Shown piece by piece: positions 24,541-34,471 of a DNA stretch of 64,000 bases. Location of the stretch: assembly GCF_000005505.3 (NCBI RefSeq), contig NC_016133.3:40575237-40639236 (forward strand), in the 5' to 3' direction. Position numbers and translations under genes: made by a program. The notes under the pieces are model-generated. The model saw only the letters and a program-made list of their open reading frames with translations. It was not told the DNA's origin and did not search any database. The DNA is from Brachypodium distachyon. Lineage: Eukaryota; Streptophyta; Magnoliopsida; Poales; Poaceae. Position 1 is the first letter of the stretch; the number at the start of each line of letters is the position of its first letter.

Positions 24541-25553
24541 TATAATAAGATTCAGAAGTAATACATTCTGGCTAATAATATGTAAACATACACGCACTGA
24601 CACACTTATGTTATCACTCCATTTATAACATTATCTCCAGGAGCCTCTCAAGAGTCAAGAGGAACAGGAGAAACATACAGCTGGTATCAAGGATAAACAA
24701 GGCATTATGAGCTGTGATATGTGGTAACGACCAAACTTAAGATGCATGTGCTATTCATTGACTTCTTTGAACAAGATTGATCACCGTGAAATAAATTTGA
24801 GATTTTTAGCATAGCTGTCGAGTAAACTAAAAATAAAGTCCTTTTTGTGATTAAAAAGAAAACGAAAGCTAATAGAGATCACTAATTGGTCAGATTTGTT
24901 GTTTATATTGCACGCAATCCTGCTTGGTTGATGAAGTTGGTTTGGACATTTGGCACTGCCTGTTTTATAAAAGAATACTGGTTTTCCAAGTAGCGGGGAG
25001 CCGGGGACAGGAAATGTTTCTGTCATGGATTATGAAGAAAATTGCATGCTGGTGTTGGGTCACACAACCTGAACCGATGCCAGCATGTATCAAGCTCCAA
25101 ATACGAATTGGTAGATATGGTTTATCCAATAGTATCTTCACATAGGCTGACAGCAGATCCAGGCATGGGCATCTTTTGATGTTTGACCATTATCGGATAT
25201 ATAGTACGGAGTAACACTGTAAGTAAACCCTTTGTTTCTCAAGTATCATCACACATGTTTTGGTAATGAACAAAACAAATTAATCAGTTCCGTGAGCACA
25301 TTATATATTACAACATCTTTCTATATATCATGCCAAAAATGATGACAAAGGAGAGTATAACAGTAATGGCACACCTTAACGTCAATGCTGTATTGATTTG
25401 TTAGACAGGATACTTGCATTACAATTAACCAGTCAATCATGCTGGCTGAGGCCATAGATGAGCACCAGTCTTTCAGGGGCTTGATTGTCTTTGATCTGGT
25501 ATTGAAATGACAATTCAAGGTTTCTGAAGCATCCAGAATGCCTTCTTGTATGC
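24541..25553. other. spacer between patatin and SCNM1 genes
   Basis: AT-rich, with no coding frame or repeat recognised. Its right part should contain the SCNM1 3' untranslated region. Confidence 0.5.
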
Positions 25554-27777
25554 TTAACCGACACAGATGTTAGGATCATCTTCATCGGAGTCAAATTCAA
25601 CCTGTCATTCACCAATGGATGTTTAATATGTAAGACGATTGAATATCTGATGAATACAACTGGTGGCACAAGAGTTCTTTTCTGTGGGGCCTCGGGACAA
25701 ACATCTTATGTATTATATCTACTAATTTCACTCTCTTAGTAAAGCATGGAAGTGTGGTCTACACAGCGAGGCTTGATATTTGAAGTGCAAATAAGCTGAT
25801 AAATCAACTTAAAATTGTGCATGAGCAATACAGAACACTACAACATTGAACTAAAAAGTTTTGTATATACAGTGTTCTAACAATTACTCCGTCCGATCCA
25901 TAATAAGTGTCGCTGATTTAGTACAAAGTTGTACTAGGTTTAGTTCAAAACCGCAACACTTATTTTGGATCAGAGGGAGTACTTAATAAAAGAGCACCAC
26001 ACCAGAAAATGCTCACATTTTCATCTCTGTACCATTTTCCATGGCAGTCCCGTTTCCATCCCGAAGCAGTGAACCTGAGTTCTTGTTCCTGGCGTTTTTT
26101 TAGATCTATTTGACACTCTGAGAGTACCTTGCTTGGTTTTTTATTGCCATTAGAGGGTCCTCCTTCACTGCTTTTAGATTCAGCAGGCCCAGTATTTCCA
26201 GTCCATTTTTCCAACGAGACACGGGAAGGAGCAACTCGGAAATAAGGGTACAAAGAATTTTCCATCCTCACGAGATCACGAGATTCCTTGGTGGCACTGA
26301 AATTGTTGGATCTGTTTGATTGTGCTTCCAAAATAGCCCTTCGAGTCTGCTCAATTAATGGTTTTTCCTTCATATCACTAGGCCTAACACCAGGATGTTG
26401 ATTACCATACTGCGAAACAGAAGCTTCTGAAGAAAGAGCCAGTCTTTTGTTTATCTCTTGCTGCCTTGACAATTCTTTCTCCCTCAGCCTAGATTCTATT
26501 GCAATGTGCCGTGAACCTTTATTGTGCATCTGTTCATTCAAATGAGATGGCAATCAAATAAAATGTCATGATAATTCATGACGTTCAGCAAGATGAATCA
26601 TAAGATATGCACAATAATGAACCAATCTAATGTGTCAGATCAGCAAATATAACTCTACAGAAGCACTCAACAGTAAATTCATGCACATTGCACCATACAG
26701 AACTTTTCATACCAAAGGATCAAGTTGCCCCCGTTCATTTCATTGGAAAAGAAACTAATCACTGTTCTGGAAAGGATTAGAACAGTGACACGCACAAAGC
26801 ATGTTTAATACATATTCAAAACAATCGAGGAACATCCATAAAAGAGAACATTTACGATACCCCAAAATGAATATAAGCCATCCAATTTTTCTTTGATCCA
26901 AGGGGCCAGATTAATCGGTACTCCCTAATACTCCAACAGAGGTATATGGAGCATCACTTCAAAAACAAGGGAGTGAAAACAATTGTAGAATCGCAATCTA
27001 ACACAAAGATATTTTAATGATTATAGTTTTTGAGTATACTAATAGTTATATTCACATAATACAATTTTATTACGAGAAAAATAAAAACTACTCCGTATCA
27101 AAGAGGTGAATTTACTAAGTAACCCTAGCTGATACTCCCTTCTTAATAGAAGTACTAGGTACCGTAAAATTTGCCCCATAAAATGTTTCATACACAAGAT
27201 TTTACACGGTCCACGGAGGATGAGTTTATCCTAGGCGTGACAAAAACTGTTACACAGAATTTCGGTACGACATAATAGCGCCACGTCACTCCACGCGGTA
27301 ACTTGACATCGCCAATCGTTTTCATCAGAAAACCTATTTCATAATTCACCAGAAGGTCAGTCTTACTGGCATACGGGCACCGAAGTCCCAAATCAGTCTG
27401 AACGTCGGTTCTAAGCAGATCAAATGACATAATGACGTGAATCGATCACCCAGACTATGCTAATGCAAGCCATACAACATAACAACGATGGCTGCGGGAT
27501 CCTAGATCACGCATCGTCTCAGGAGTCACGAGGGTGACCGCGGGGCGGGGGGGGGGGGGGGGGGGGGGGGCGGATTGCTTACGGAGAGCATGAGAGGGGA
27601 GTCGAGGACGGGGCGGTGGGGGCAGACGAGGCAGGCGAACTTGCCACTTGAGAGCCTCTTGAATGAACCGCCGGAGGCGGACGGGGAGGAGGCCGAGGCA
27701 GGGAGCATAAGGTCGTCGAGGTGGCGCTTGCGCTGCTGCGATTCACGCCCCCAGCTGTCGCCGCCGAACACGCTCAT
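25554..27777 (-). CDS. SCNM1: SCNM1-like C2H2 zinc-finger splicing factor
   Basis: Three exons on the minus strand, 27777-27583, 26529-26017 and 25601-25554, join in phase to 251 residues. The N-terminus SVFGGDSWGRESQQRKR is characteristic. The zinc finger uses C49, C52, H67 and H73 and is split by intron 1. A basic Glu/Lys/Arg helix with SRLREKELSRQQEINKR follows. The C-terminal signature GWKRDCHGKWYRDENV plus an acidic tail FDSDEDDPN matches sodium channel modifier 1 orthologues, nuclear proteins of the minor (U12) spliceosome that affect splice-site choice (family knowledge). Intron 2 carries a Stowaway MITE (25887-25979) that starts 37 bases before the exon 2 donor's downstream neighbour region ends. 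Intron 1 starts GTAAGCAATCCG followed by a C run of 24 on the coding strand. A Mutator-like element begins about 98 bp upstream of the ATG. It appears intact. Confidence 0.9.
25887..25979. mobile_element. Stowaway MITE in SCNM1 intron 2
   Basis: TA target duplications at 25885-25886 and 25980-25981. The arms are CTCCGTCCGATCCATAATAA and the complement of TTATTTTGGATCAGAGGGAG. It is 93 bp long and its right end lies 37 bp from the exon 2 splice donor. Confidence 0.9.
27547..27570 (+). repeat. 24-base poly-G run in SCNM1 intron 1
   Basis: An uninterrupted G run on the plus strand (C on the coding strand) begins 12 nt inside intron 1 from the 5' splice site (27582). Its length in the assembly may be unreliable. 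Confidence 0.9.
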
Positions 27778-27874
27778 GCCGGCGTTCTTCGCGTCGCCAC
27801 CGGGAGGAGGGGATTTCTGGAATTGGCTCGCCGCTGGGAGGAGGAGATCGGATTTGCGTACCTTTTATTTCTGA

Positions 27875-28846
27875 GGTGTAAATTACGCAAAACCACCGCG
27901 CGCAGAATTTATACCAGTTTACCTTTTAGTTGAAAAAAACGCCGGATTTGCTTAACGCCTAGCTCTGGCGTTTAGACACGTTTCTGACCGTTGGGGCCCA
28001 CTATCGGGCCAGCGTGGCATTTGTCCCAACTCCGACGTGGCTATTAATTTTGGCTCCAAGCGGCGGCGGCTTGGACCTCGATGCGCGGCGGCGGCCACTG
28101 TTGGGAGGAGGCGCACGAGGACGAGAGAGTGGGGGTGCGCCCGCGAGGCACGCTGCGGGAGGATGACAAGGCCGGCGCGCAGCGGGTGGACAGCCAGCTC
28201 AGCTTGTCGGCGAGGAGGAGATCCGGGTGCGTGGTCACCAGGTCCAGAGCTGGTTGAGCGCCTCCATCGGGATCATGGGTTGCCGCTGACGCAGATCGGG
28301 AGGAGGACGCAAGCCGTTGCGGGGGAGGTCGGGGAGTTTGGAGGTCGGGGAGGTCGGCGAGCGGGAGCGCGAGCGGGGGCGAGCGGGCGGAGCCGCGGGG
28401 CTGCGGAAGGGGGGCCGAGCAGCGCGCAGAGCGGAGGGGCGGCCGGAGCGGGGGCGAGCGGGCGGGGCGCGGCGGCGCAAGCGGCGGCGCGCGGGGCGAC
28501 CCGCGCACGGAGCGCGAGCGGCGGCGAGCAGTGCGGGGAGCGAGCGGCAGCTTGGAGCGGCGAGGCCGCTGGCGCGGTGCCCGGAGGAGCGTCTCTAAGC
28601 TTCGTCCTGAGAGAGAGAGAGAGTGGACGAAGGAAGAAGAAGACACGGAGAGAGTCACGGCCCGGCAAGCAGAGAGATTTTGGGCACGCTGGATGATGAG
28701 CTGGAGGACACGCTGGCCGGTCAGAGACATGCTTATTCGCTAGCGATCGAGGGATTAGACTAATCCGGTGGGTTTTTACAACCAAAACGTAAACTGGTAC
28801 TAATGTGAAATCATATCCCCTTGTGGTGGTTTTGTGTAATTTACTC
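27875..28846. mobile_element. Mutator-like element A (non-autonomous)
   Basis: The left end GTGTAAATTACGCAAAACC and the complement of the right end GGTTTTGTGTAATTTACTC match the ends of elements B and C. The inverted arms extend inward to CCAGTTTAC and CGTTTCTG-type blocks. The 9-bp flanks TATTTCTGA (27866-27874) and TACTTTCGA (28847-28855) agree at six of nine positions, a degraded target duplication. The interior is strongly GC-rich; its Arg/Ala-rich frames are composition artefacts and no captured gene was recognised. It lies in the immediate upstream region of SCNM1. Confidence 0.75.
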
Positions 28847-28855
28847 TACTTTCGA

Positions 28856-29201
28856 GAGATGATGGATTTGCGTACTTTTGGTCCACTCTATGCCATGGCC
28901 TGCTCGGTTTGTATGTGGACTGGGTCAGTCATTACTGATCCTAAAATCTCAATGGGCTGGCCAAACTTATGCTTAGGTTTACACTTGAAATTCGACTAAA
29001 AAAAAGTTCACACTCGAAATTTGCTCCTTTTAGTTTCAATCTTCGATATCTATGTTCGTTTTGATCATATTAATGTGTTGTACTCATACTTTTTTATGAA
29101 TTAACAAATTCAGATCATTTTCAAAAAAAAATCAAATTTACTAGAAAAATAAATAACTATGACAATAATAATACAGTGCATAGGTATTTAAAAATGGTAC
29201 G
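28856..29201. other. spacer
   Basis: AT-rich, with no gene seen. GGATTTGCGTACTTTT near 28863 repeats a segment at 27850-27865, on the other side of element A. Confidence 0.5.
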
Positions 29202-29215
29202 AGTATGAATTATGG

Positions 29216-29646
29216 TCGCTACTCTTCTGGAGCGGTGGATCTGGTTCTTTGCTTGTGCTTTGCAGGACGTCTACGCGTTTCAGTTTATTGGTTCCTTTTT
29301 CAATCGATGGGACTCGTCCAGCTTCGACATCATCGTGGAGTTAGTGCGGCCAGGTCTTCTTGGATCCGTCATCTAACCCCGTTCGTCGTCTTCTTCTTTG
29401 AGATGGTTGTATGTTTCTTAAATCACTGTCGACAACGTCTTCTGACTCTGACTGGCGACTTTTCCTGTTGCTACATCAACAACGATTCACTGGTTCCGAC
29501 GTGGTTTGGAGGTTCAGAAGTAGCATCGAGCTTCGCTCACGGCGTCACCAACGAGTGCAAGAGAAAGACAACGACATTTATCTACAAGAACTCGCGTGTA
29601 ATTTTCTTTTACTTTTAATATATGGCCTTGACCTTCTAAAAAAAAA
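29216..29646 (+). mobile_element. 5'-truncated poly(A) retroposon (LINE-type 3' end)
   Basis: The block ends in an A run (29637-29647) and is flanked by 14-bp direct repeats AGTATGAATT(A/G)TGG at 29202-29215 and 29647-29660. That is the mark of target-primed reverse transcription. No long frame is present, so it is probably only the 3' tail of a LINE. Confidence 0.7.
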
Positions 29647-29660
29647 AGTATGAATTGTGG

Positions 29661-30036
29661 TATTTAGTCCTCGTCGTAGTATTTAGAATCTTCAGCCTTC
29701 ATATGTAAGGATTTAAAATCTCGATTAAAGCTTATATTGCTGGTTAGAAAATAATAACCCCTATAATCGACATGCTAATTGCAGAACGACAGCTCACAAT
29801 GTATGGACGTATGGTGGTGGCTAGTGTACTTGGATTGTGTCAGAAGACCAGAACTTACCTACTCCGTACTGTACTAGGGGTACTACCATATTTTTTGTCA
29901 GGACCAAAATATTTGTCTCTTTAGATTTTTGCTAATATTTTTGGCAAGCATTAGGCAACAGAAATTTGTTTAGCCAAACACTCTAGAGCAAGCTTAAGCT
30001 AATTGAATATACCAAGTATTTCTTATTTCGGACAAT
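29661..30036. other. spacer
   Basis: No coding frame or repeat recognised. Confidence 0.5.
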
Positions 30037-30062
30037 CTACGTGGGGAACGTGCCCCACGTAG
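30037..30062. repeat. perfect 10-bp inverted repeat with ACGTG cores
   Basis: Arms CTACGTGGGG and CCCCACGTAG are separated by a 6-nt loop, which itself contains ACGTG. It lies just before a pyrimidine-rich, leader-like stretch. ACGTG cores are bound by plant bZIP/bHLH factors, so a promoter role is possible but unproven. Confidence 0.5.
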
Positions 30063-31125
30063 TCTTCTGGGGCGGCGCTTTACGATTCATAAATCCTGAT
30101 CCCGTCGCCCCGATGCCCCTTCCCCTTCCTCTCCCTCCGTCTTCTCTGGATCCTCCGGTCCTCCCCTCCCTCGATCTTTCTCTCTCTCCCTCCTTCCTTC
30201 TTCCTCTCCGAGCCAAGAGCAGCAAATGCGAGGGACCGAGCACCAGCCGCGTGACCGCATGGGACTCCCTCCACCCCTCTCCCAGCCACAGACCCCCCTC
30301 AACCAGCAGGAGACTGCCGGCGCCGCCGCAGCTTGCAGGGGGAGCGAGCCGCCTGGGCTGCCGGAGGGAGCAGCTTGGCCAGCGCCGCTTGGATCTCGCT
30401 GCCGGCGCTGCCCGGAAGGACCATCTCCTGCGCGGAGGAGACGTGGCCGGCGTTGAGGTGGCGCGACGGGCGATGGGCGACGCGGAGGAGAGGAGACCGG
30501 CGGCTGTGCGGCGGGCGATGCTGGCGAGGCACGGTGCGGTTGTAGGAAGCGCCACCGGCGCAGTCCCCTGAGATGGCGCCCACGATGTGTGGTAAGTGGT
30601 AACCGAAGGGGGAGGCCCTCGATGCCATGGCTTGGCATCCGCGCAGGTCGATCAGGTGCGGGTGCCGTGCAGGGTACTGGACATGCATATATCATCGTCG
30701 TTTTCTCCCTTTCTATAGGTGTGCTGGTGCCCCCTGTGCAAGACTGAGCGTGTAAGCAAGATCCATGCCTTGGTAGGCTGTGTAGGCAACGTGTTTGAGA
30801 AAATTCCTGTGCATGCAAGATAGATGAGAATGCGGCAATGCTTGCATGTAACTTCTTGAGACACTGGAGATTGCCATATGGTCCTTGTCTGTATTGCCAC
30901 GTCGTACACCGCTAGGCACCATGTCACGTAGTACTCGGTTGTCACGTTTGTCGAGGACTCCTCGGTTGTGAAGTTGGTTGCGCACTACTAAGTTTTCATG
31001 GTGTATTATCCAGTTGTCATATTGTTTGCTTCATGGATTTGTAGTGGGTCTCCGAGTGGACTTCCTGCTAGGCCACAGCGGGTATACCGAAGGTGAGTAT
31101 CCGGTGGGCCATACCCACGTCAACC
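30063..31125. other. GC-rich region with leader-like CT tract, no gene confirmed
   Basis: 30115-30210 is CT-rich like many plant 5' leaders. It is followed by GC-rich sequence with overlapping open frames on both strands (for example 30041-30571 + and 30087-30818 -). None has recognisable domains, so this may be a decayed gene start or a gene fragment. Confidence 0.4.
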
Positions 31126-32300
31126 ACACTAAACCCGATAATTAGGCACGACTAACCTGATAAGTAGAGACATTTAACCCGGCAATTAGACACAGTTAAC
31201 TCATTAAGTAACCATAATTTACCAGGCAAGTAACGCAAGTAACTACAATTAACCCGGCAATTAGGCAAAGCTAACCTGGCAAGTAGACACACTTAATTCG
31301 GCACCACAATTAACCCGGCAATTAGACACAGTTAATCCGGCAAGTAACGCAAGTAACCACAATTAACCCGGCAAATAGACACAGTTAACGCGGCAAGTAA
31401 CGCAAGTAACCACAATTAACCCGGCAATTAGACACAGTTAATCCAGCAAGTAATCATAATTAACCTGGCAAGTAGGCACAGCTAACCTTGCAAGTAGACA
31501 CATTTAATCCGGCAAGTAGGCACGACTAACCTGACAAGTAGACACACTTAACCCGGCAAGTAGGCACGACTACCTGGAAAGTAGACACACTTAACCCGGC
31601 AAATGACCACAATTAACCCGACAAATAGACACAGTTAACCCAGCAAATAGACACAGTTAACCCGGCAAGTAACGCAAGTAACCACAATTAACCCGGCAAT
31701 TAGACACAGTTAATCCAGCAAGTAATCATAATTAACCTGACAAGTAGGCACGGCTAACCTTGCAAGTAGACACATTTAATCCGGCAAGTAGGCACGACTA
31801 ACCTGACAAGTAGACAAACTTAACCCGGCAAGTAGTCACGACTACCTGGAAAGTAGACACACTTAACCCGGCAAATGACCACAATTAACCCGGCAATTAG
31901 ACACGGCTAACCCGGCAAGTAACCACAATTAACCCGGCAATTAGACACGGCTAACCCGGCAAGTAACCACAATTAACCCGGCAAATAACCGCAATTAATC
32001 CGGCATTTCGACACCGTTAACCCAGCAAGTAACCACAGTTAAGCCGGCAATTAGGCATGGTTAATCCGGCAAGTAACCATAATTAATCCGGTAATTAGGC
32101 ACGGGTAACCTGACAACTATACACACTTAACCCAGGCAAGAAAGCACAATTAATCCGGCAAATAAGCACAATTATTTAGCAAGTAAGTGTGGATAAGTCA
32201 ACACTAGACATAGTTAAATTGATAAGTAGATACTGATAAACTGTCAAGTAAGCCGTGATAAACTGACACCGATAGGCCGGTAAGTAGGTTTGGGTGCGCC
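31126..32300. repeat. 22-bp minisatellite array with higher-order repeats
   Basis: About fifty variants of a 22-bp unit such as CCCGGCAATTAGACACAG + TTAA, alternating with CCCGGCAAGTAACCACAA + TTAA. Some units carry an extra 9 bp, CGCAAGTAA. A multi-unit block starting near 31393 recurs near 31661 almost unchanged, giving a higher-order period of about 268 bp. No long coding frame crosses it. Units degrade at both edges. Confidence 0.92.
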
Positions 32301-32899
32301 GGTACATAGTCACACATTCAGATATATGTGAAAGTGATGTTGTTTTTCTATGTCTACATATTGATTAATTTCTACGTACTAAATCGACCGAAAACCCATA
32401 CTCAAGTTTTAAAATTTTCATGTCAAAAAAGCCAGAAGAAGAGAGTGTTCTGTGTATACAACAGCAAGCGGCAACAGTAGCGAGAAAACGAAGAAGCAAA
32501 GCAACACTTGCTAGTACCAGCTGAGCAGCAGCGATGTAGGAATCGATAGATTGATATTGCTCAGGCCACGTGGATGCCAGGATACCCCGACGCAAAAGCC
32601 ACTACGGTACGGGATGGGTCCACGCGTTGCGCAACTCCCGCAAAGCAGCTAGGCGGAGCTGCTTCTGGGTAACGCGCTGCTGGGCCTGTGGTTAAGCGGA
32701 GCTGCTGAAGGTCGCGCATTGTTGCTCGAACGAGGGAGCTGGCTCGTGAGCGTAAGCGCCGCTCCGGAAGTTTACGTGGGGAAACGCCGCTGTGGGGTCC
32801 TGTCCTTCTTATTTTTAGTTGTTTATGGAATAACATGTTTACCATAATTTTTTTAAAAAAAAATTAAAATAAATTTTTCTTGATAAACTTTCATGTATA
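32301..32899. other. spacer upstream of the DnaJ gene
   Basis: No gene recognised. A short direct repeat of GGAGCTGC(T/A) words and CGCGTT/GCGCTGC words occurs at 32610-32780. Confidence 0.45.
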
Positions 32900-33033
32900 C
32901 TCATTCCGTCTCATATTAAGTGATTTTTTATTAATGTATTTAGACTTTTTTTTAACATAGATCCATCTATATATGGGTAAATTTGAGTCAGTTGACAGGT
33001 AAATTTGAGTCAGTTGACAAGGAACGGAGGGAG
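32900..33033. mobile_element. Stowaway MITE with an internal tandem duplication
   Basis: TA flanks at 32898-32899 and 33034-33035. The left arm is CTCATTCCGTCTCATATTAA and the right end is ACGGAGGGAG. A 22-bp segment with AATTTGAGTCAGTTGACA is duplicated in tandem at 32976-32997 and 32998-33019. It ends 274 bp upstream of the DnaJ start codon. Confidence 0.8.
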
Positions 33034-33307
33034 TACAATTCAGACGTGTTCTCTCCTCACGTCCCAGCCGGCACCGGGCCAACCTTCGATGTGAAATGCG
33101 GCAAGTGCACGCAGCAATTCACTCAAGATCAGGCACGACACTCGAAACAAAAGCACGAAACTCGGGTGACAACCAGAATTGCTGGACGCACCCACACCGC
33201 AACCCCACAAGCACCAAAGGCCTCCCGTTCCATCTTCCCCTCTCCCCGGTCAAATCTCAAATCCCCTGCTCTCTCTCGCATAGTGTCCCCCCAACGGCGG
33301 CGAGCCC

Positions 33308-34471
33308 ATGGATCCGTCTCCGTCCGAAGCGGCGCGGCGCTCCGCCGAGCGGTGGATGGGCGTGGCGGAGAAGCTCCTGATGGCGCGCGACGTCGAGGGC
33401 TGCAAGCAGTTCGTCTCGCAGGCCCTCGCCGACGACCCGCGCGCCCCCGGCGCCGACGACCTGGCCGCCGCCGCCGACGTCCTCCTCGCCGCCCAGCGCC
33501 GGCGCCTTCCCTCCGGATTCCCCGACCCTTACGCCGTCCTCGGCCTCGACTCCGCGCTCCCCGCCTCCCGCGACCCCGACGTCGTCCACTCCCACTACCG
33601 CCGCCTCTCCTTGCTCCTCAACCGCTCCCACCCCGACCGCCCCTGCTCGCTCGCCTTCTCCGACGCCGCCCGCCTCGTCGCCGACGCCTGGGCCTTTCTC
33701 TCGGATCCTCTCCGCAAAGCCTCCCTCGACTCCGACATCAATGCCGCCGCTAACGCGGCTGCAGCCGCGAAAGCCGCTGCCGCTCGCCCGCCCACGCCCT
33801 CTCCAGAGAAGCCGCAGCCTCAGTCGGATCCACCACCGCCTCCACAAGCAGCCTCGTCACCGCCTGCTCGCCAGCCACGGCAGCCGGCTACGGCATCGCC
33901 GCCGTCAAAGCGCGGTCGGCCGCCTCGCGCCGCCAAGCCACAGCCGCCGCCGGAGAGGGAGCAGGAGGCGGAGCCGCCGCATGCGCGGACATTCTGGACG
34001 GCCTGCCCGTCCTGCTGCCACGTGCACCAGTACGACCACTCCTACGAGGGACGCACGGTGCTTTGCCCAAGCTGCAGGCGGCCGTTCTTTGCGGCGGCAA
34101 TGCCTACACCGCCGCCCATCGTGCCAGGCACCGACATGTACTTTTGCTCATGGGGGTTCTTCCCCATGGGGTTCCCCGGAGGCCCTGCGTTCCCAGGACC
34201 AGTCAATTCCCCGACACAGCAGGCGCCAGCCGCTCTGGGATTTTATCCAATGGGGCCATACTTGCCGCTACCAGGTCAAGGTGGCGTTGTGGAAGCCAAT
34301 GTGGCTGGTGGCGCCAGCAATGGCACTGCCACCAGTGCCACAGTGACAGCGCCACTGCCGGCAACAGCAGCATCATTGCCAGTAAAATCCACGGATTTAA
34401 AGGTTGGGGCAAGGAAGCGAGGGCGGCCGAAAGGCAGCAAGAACAAGAATGCGGTGATTGAGATCAATTAG
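33308..34471 (+). CDS. J-domain protein with zinc ribbon and AT-hooks
   Basis: An intronless gene of 387 residues. An N-terminal helical region (1-70; AEKLLMARDVEGCKQF) precedes the J domain at 74-141, whose HPD at 108-110 is intact, so Hsp70 ATPase stimulation is expected. A Pro/Ala-rich linker (155-225) carries a first AT-hook-like KRGRPP (201-206). A C4 zinc-ribbon follows with C233, C236, C253 and C256 in FWTACPSC...LCPSC. The C-terminus has an AT-hook RKRGRPKGSKNK (369-380). This set (N-terminal helices, J domain, CPxC ribbon) is a plant-specific J-protein class, often nuclear. DNA binding through AT-hooks is inferred. The ATG has G at +4 and lies first in frame after a stop-containing leader. 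The coding region is very GC-rich at its 5' half, usual for grass genes. Confidence 0.92.
   Translation: MDPSPSEAARRSAERWMGVAEKLLMARDVEGCKQFVSQALADDPRAPGADDLAAAADVLLAAQRRRLPSGFPDPYAVLGLDSALPASRDPDVVHSHYRRLSLLLNRSHPDRPCSLAFSDAARLVADAWAFLSDPLRKASLDSDINAAANAAAAAKAAAARPPTPSPEKPQPQSDPPPPPQAASSPPARQPRQPATASPPSKRGRPPRAAKPQPPPEREQEAEPPHARTFWTACPSCCHVHQYDHSYEGRTVLCPSCRRPFFAAAMPTPPPIVPGTDMYFCSWGFFPMGFPGGPAFPGPVNSPTQQAPAALGFYPMGPYLPLPGQGGVVEANVAGGASNGTATSATVTAPLPATAASLPVKSTDLKVGARKRGRPKGSKNKNAVIEIN

Noticed and set aside
28037..28785. 170-230 codon frames in Mutator-like element A
   Set aside because: Open on both strands because of GC bias; low complexity. No captured gene could be named.
31126..32300. 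CRISPR-like array
   Set aside because: Units are contiguous 22-bp variants with no unique spacers, and the DNA is eukaryotic.
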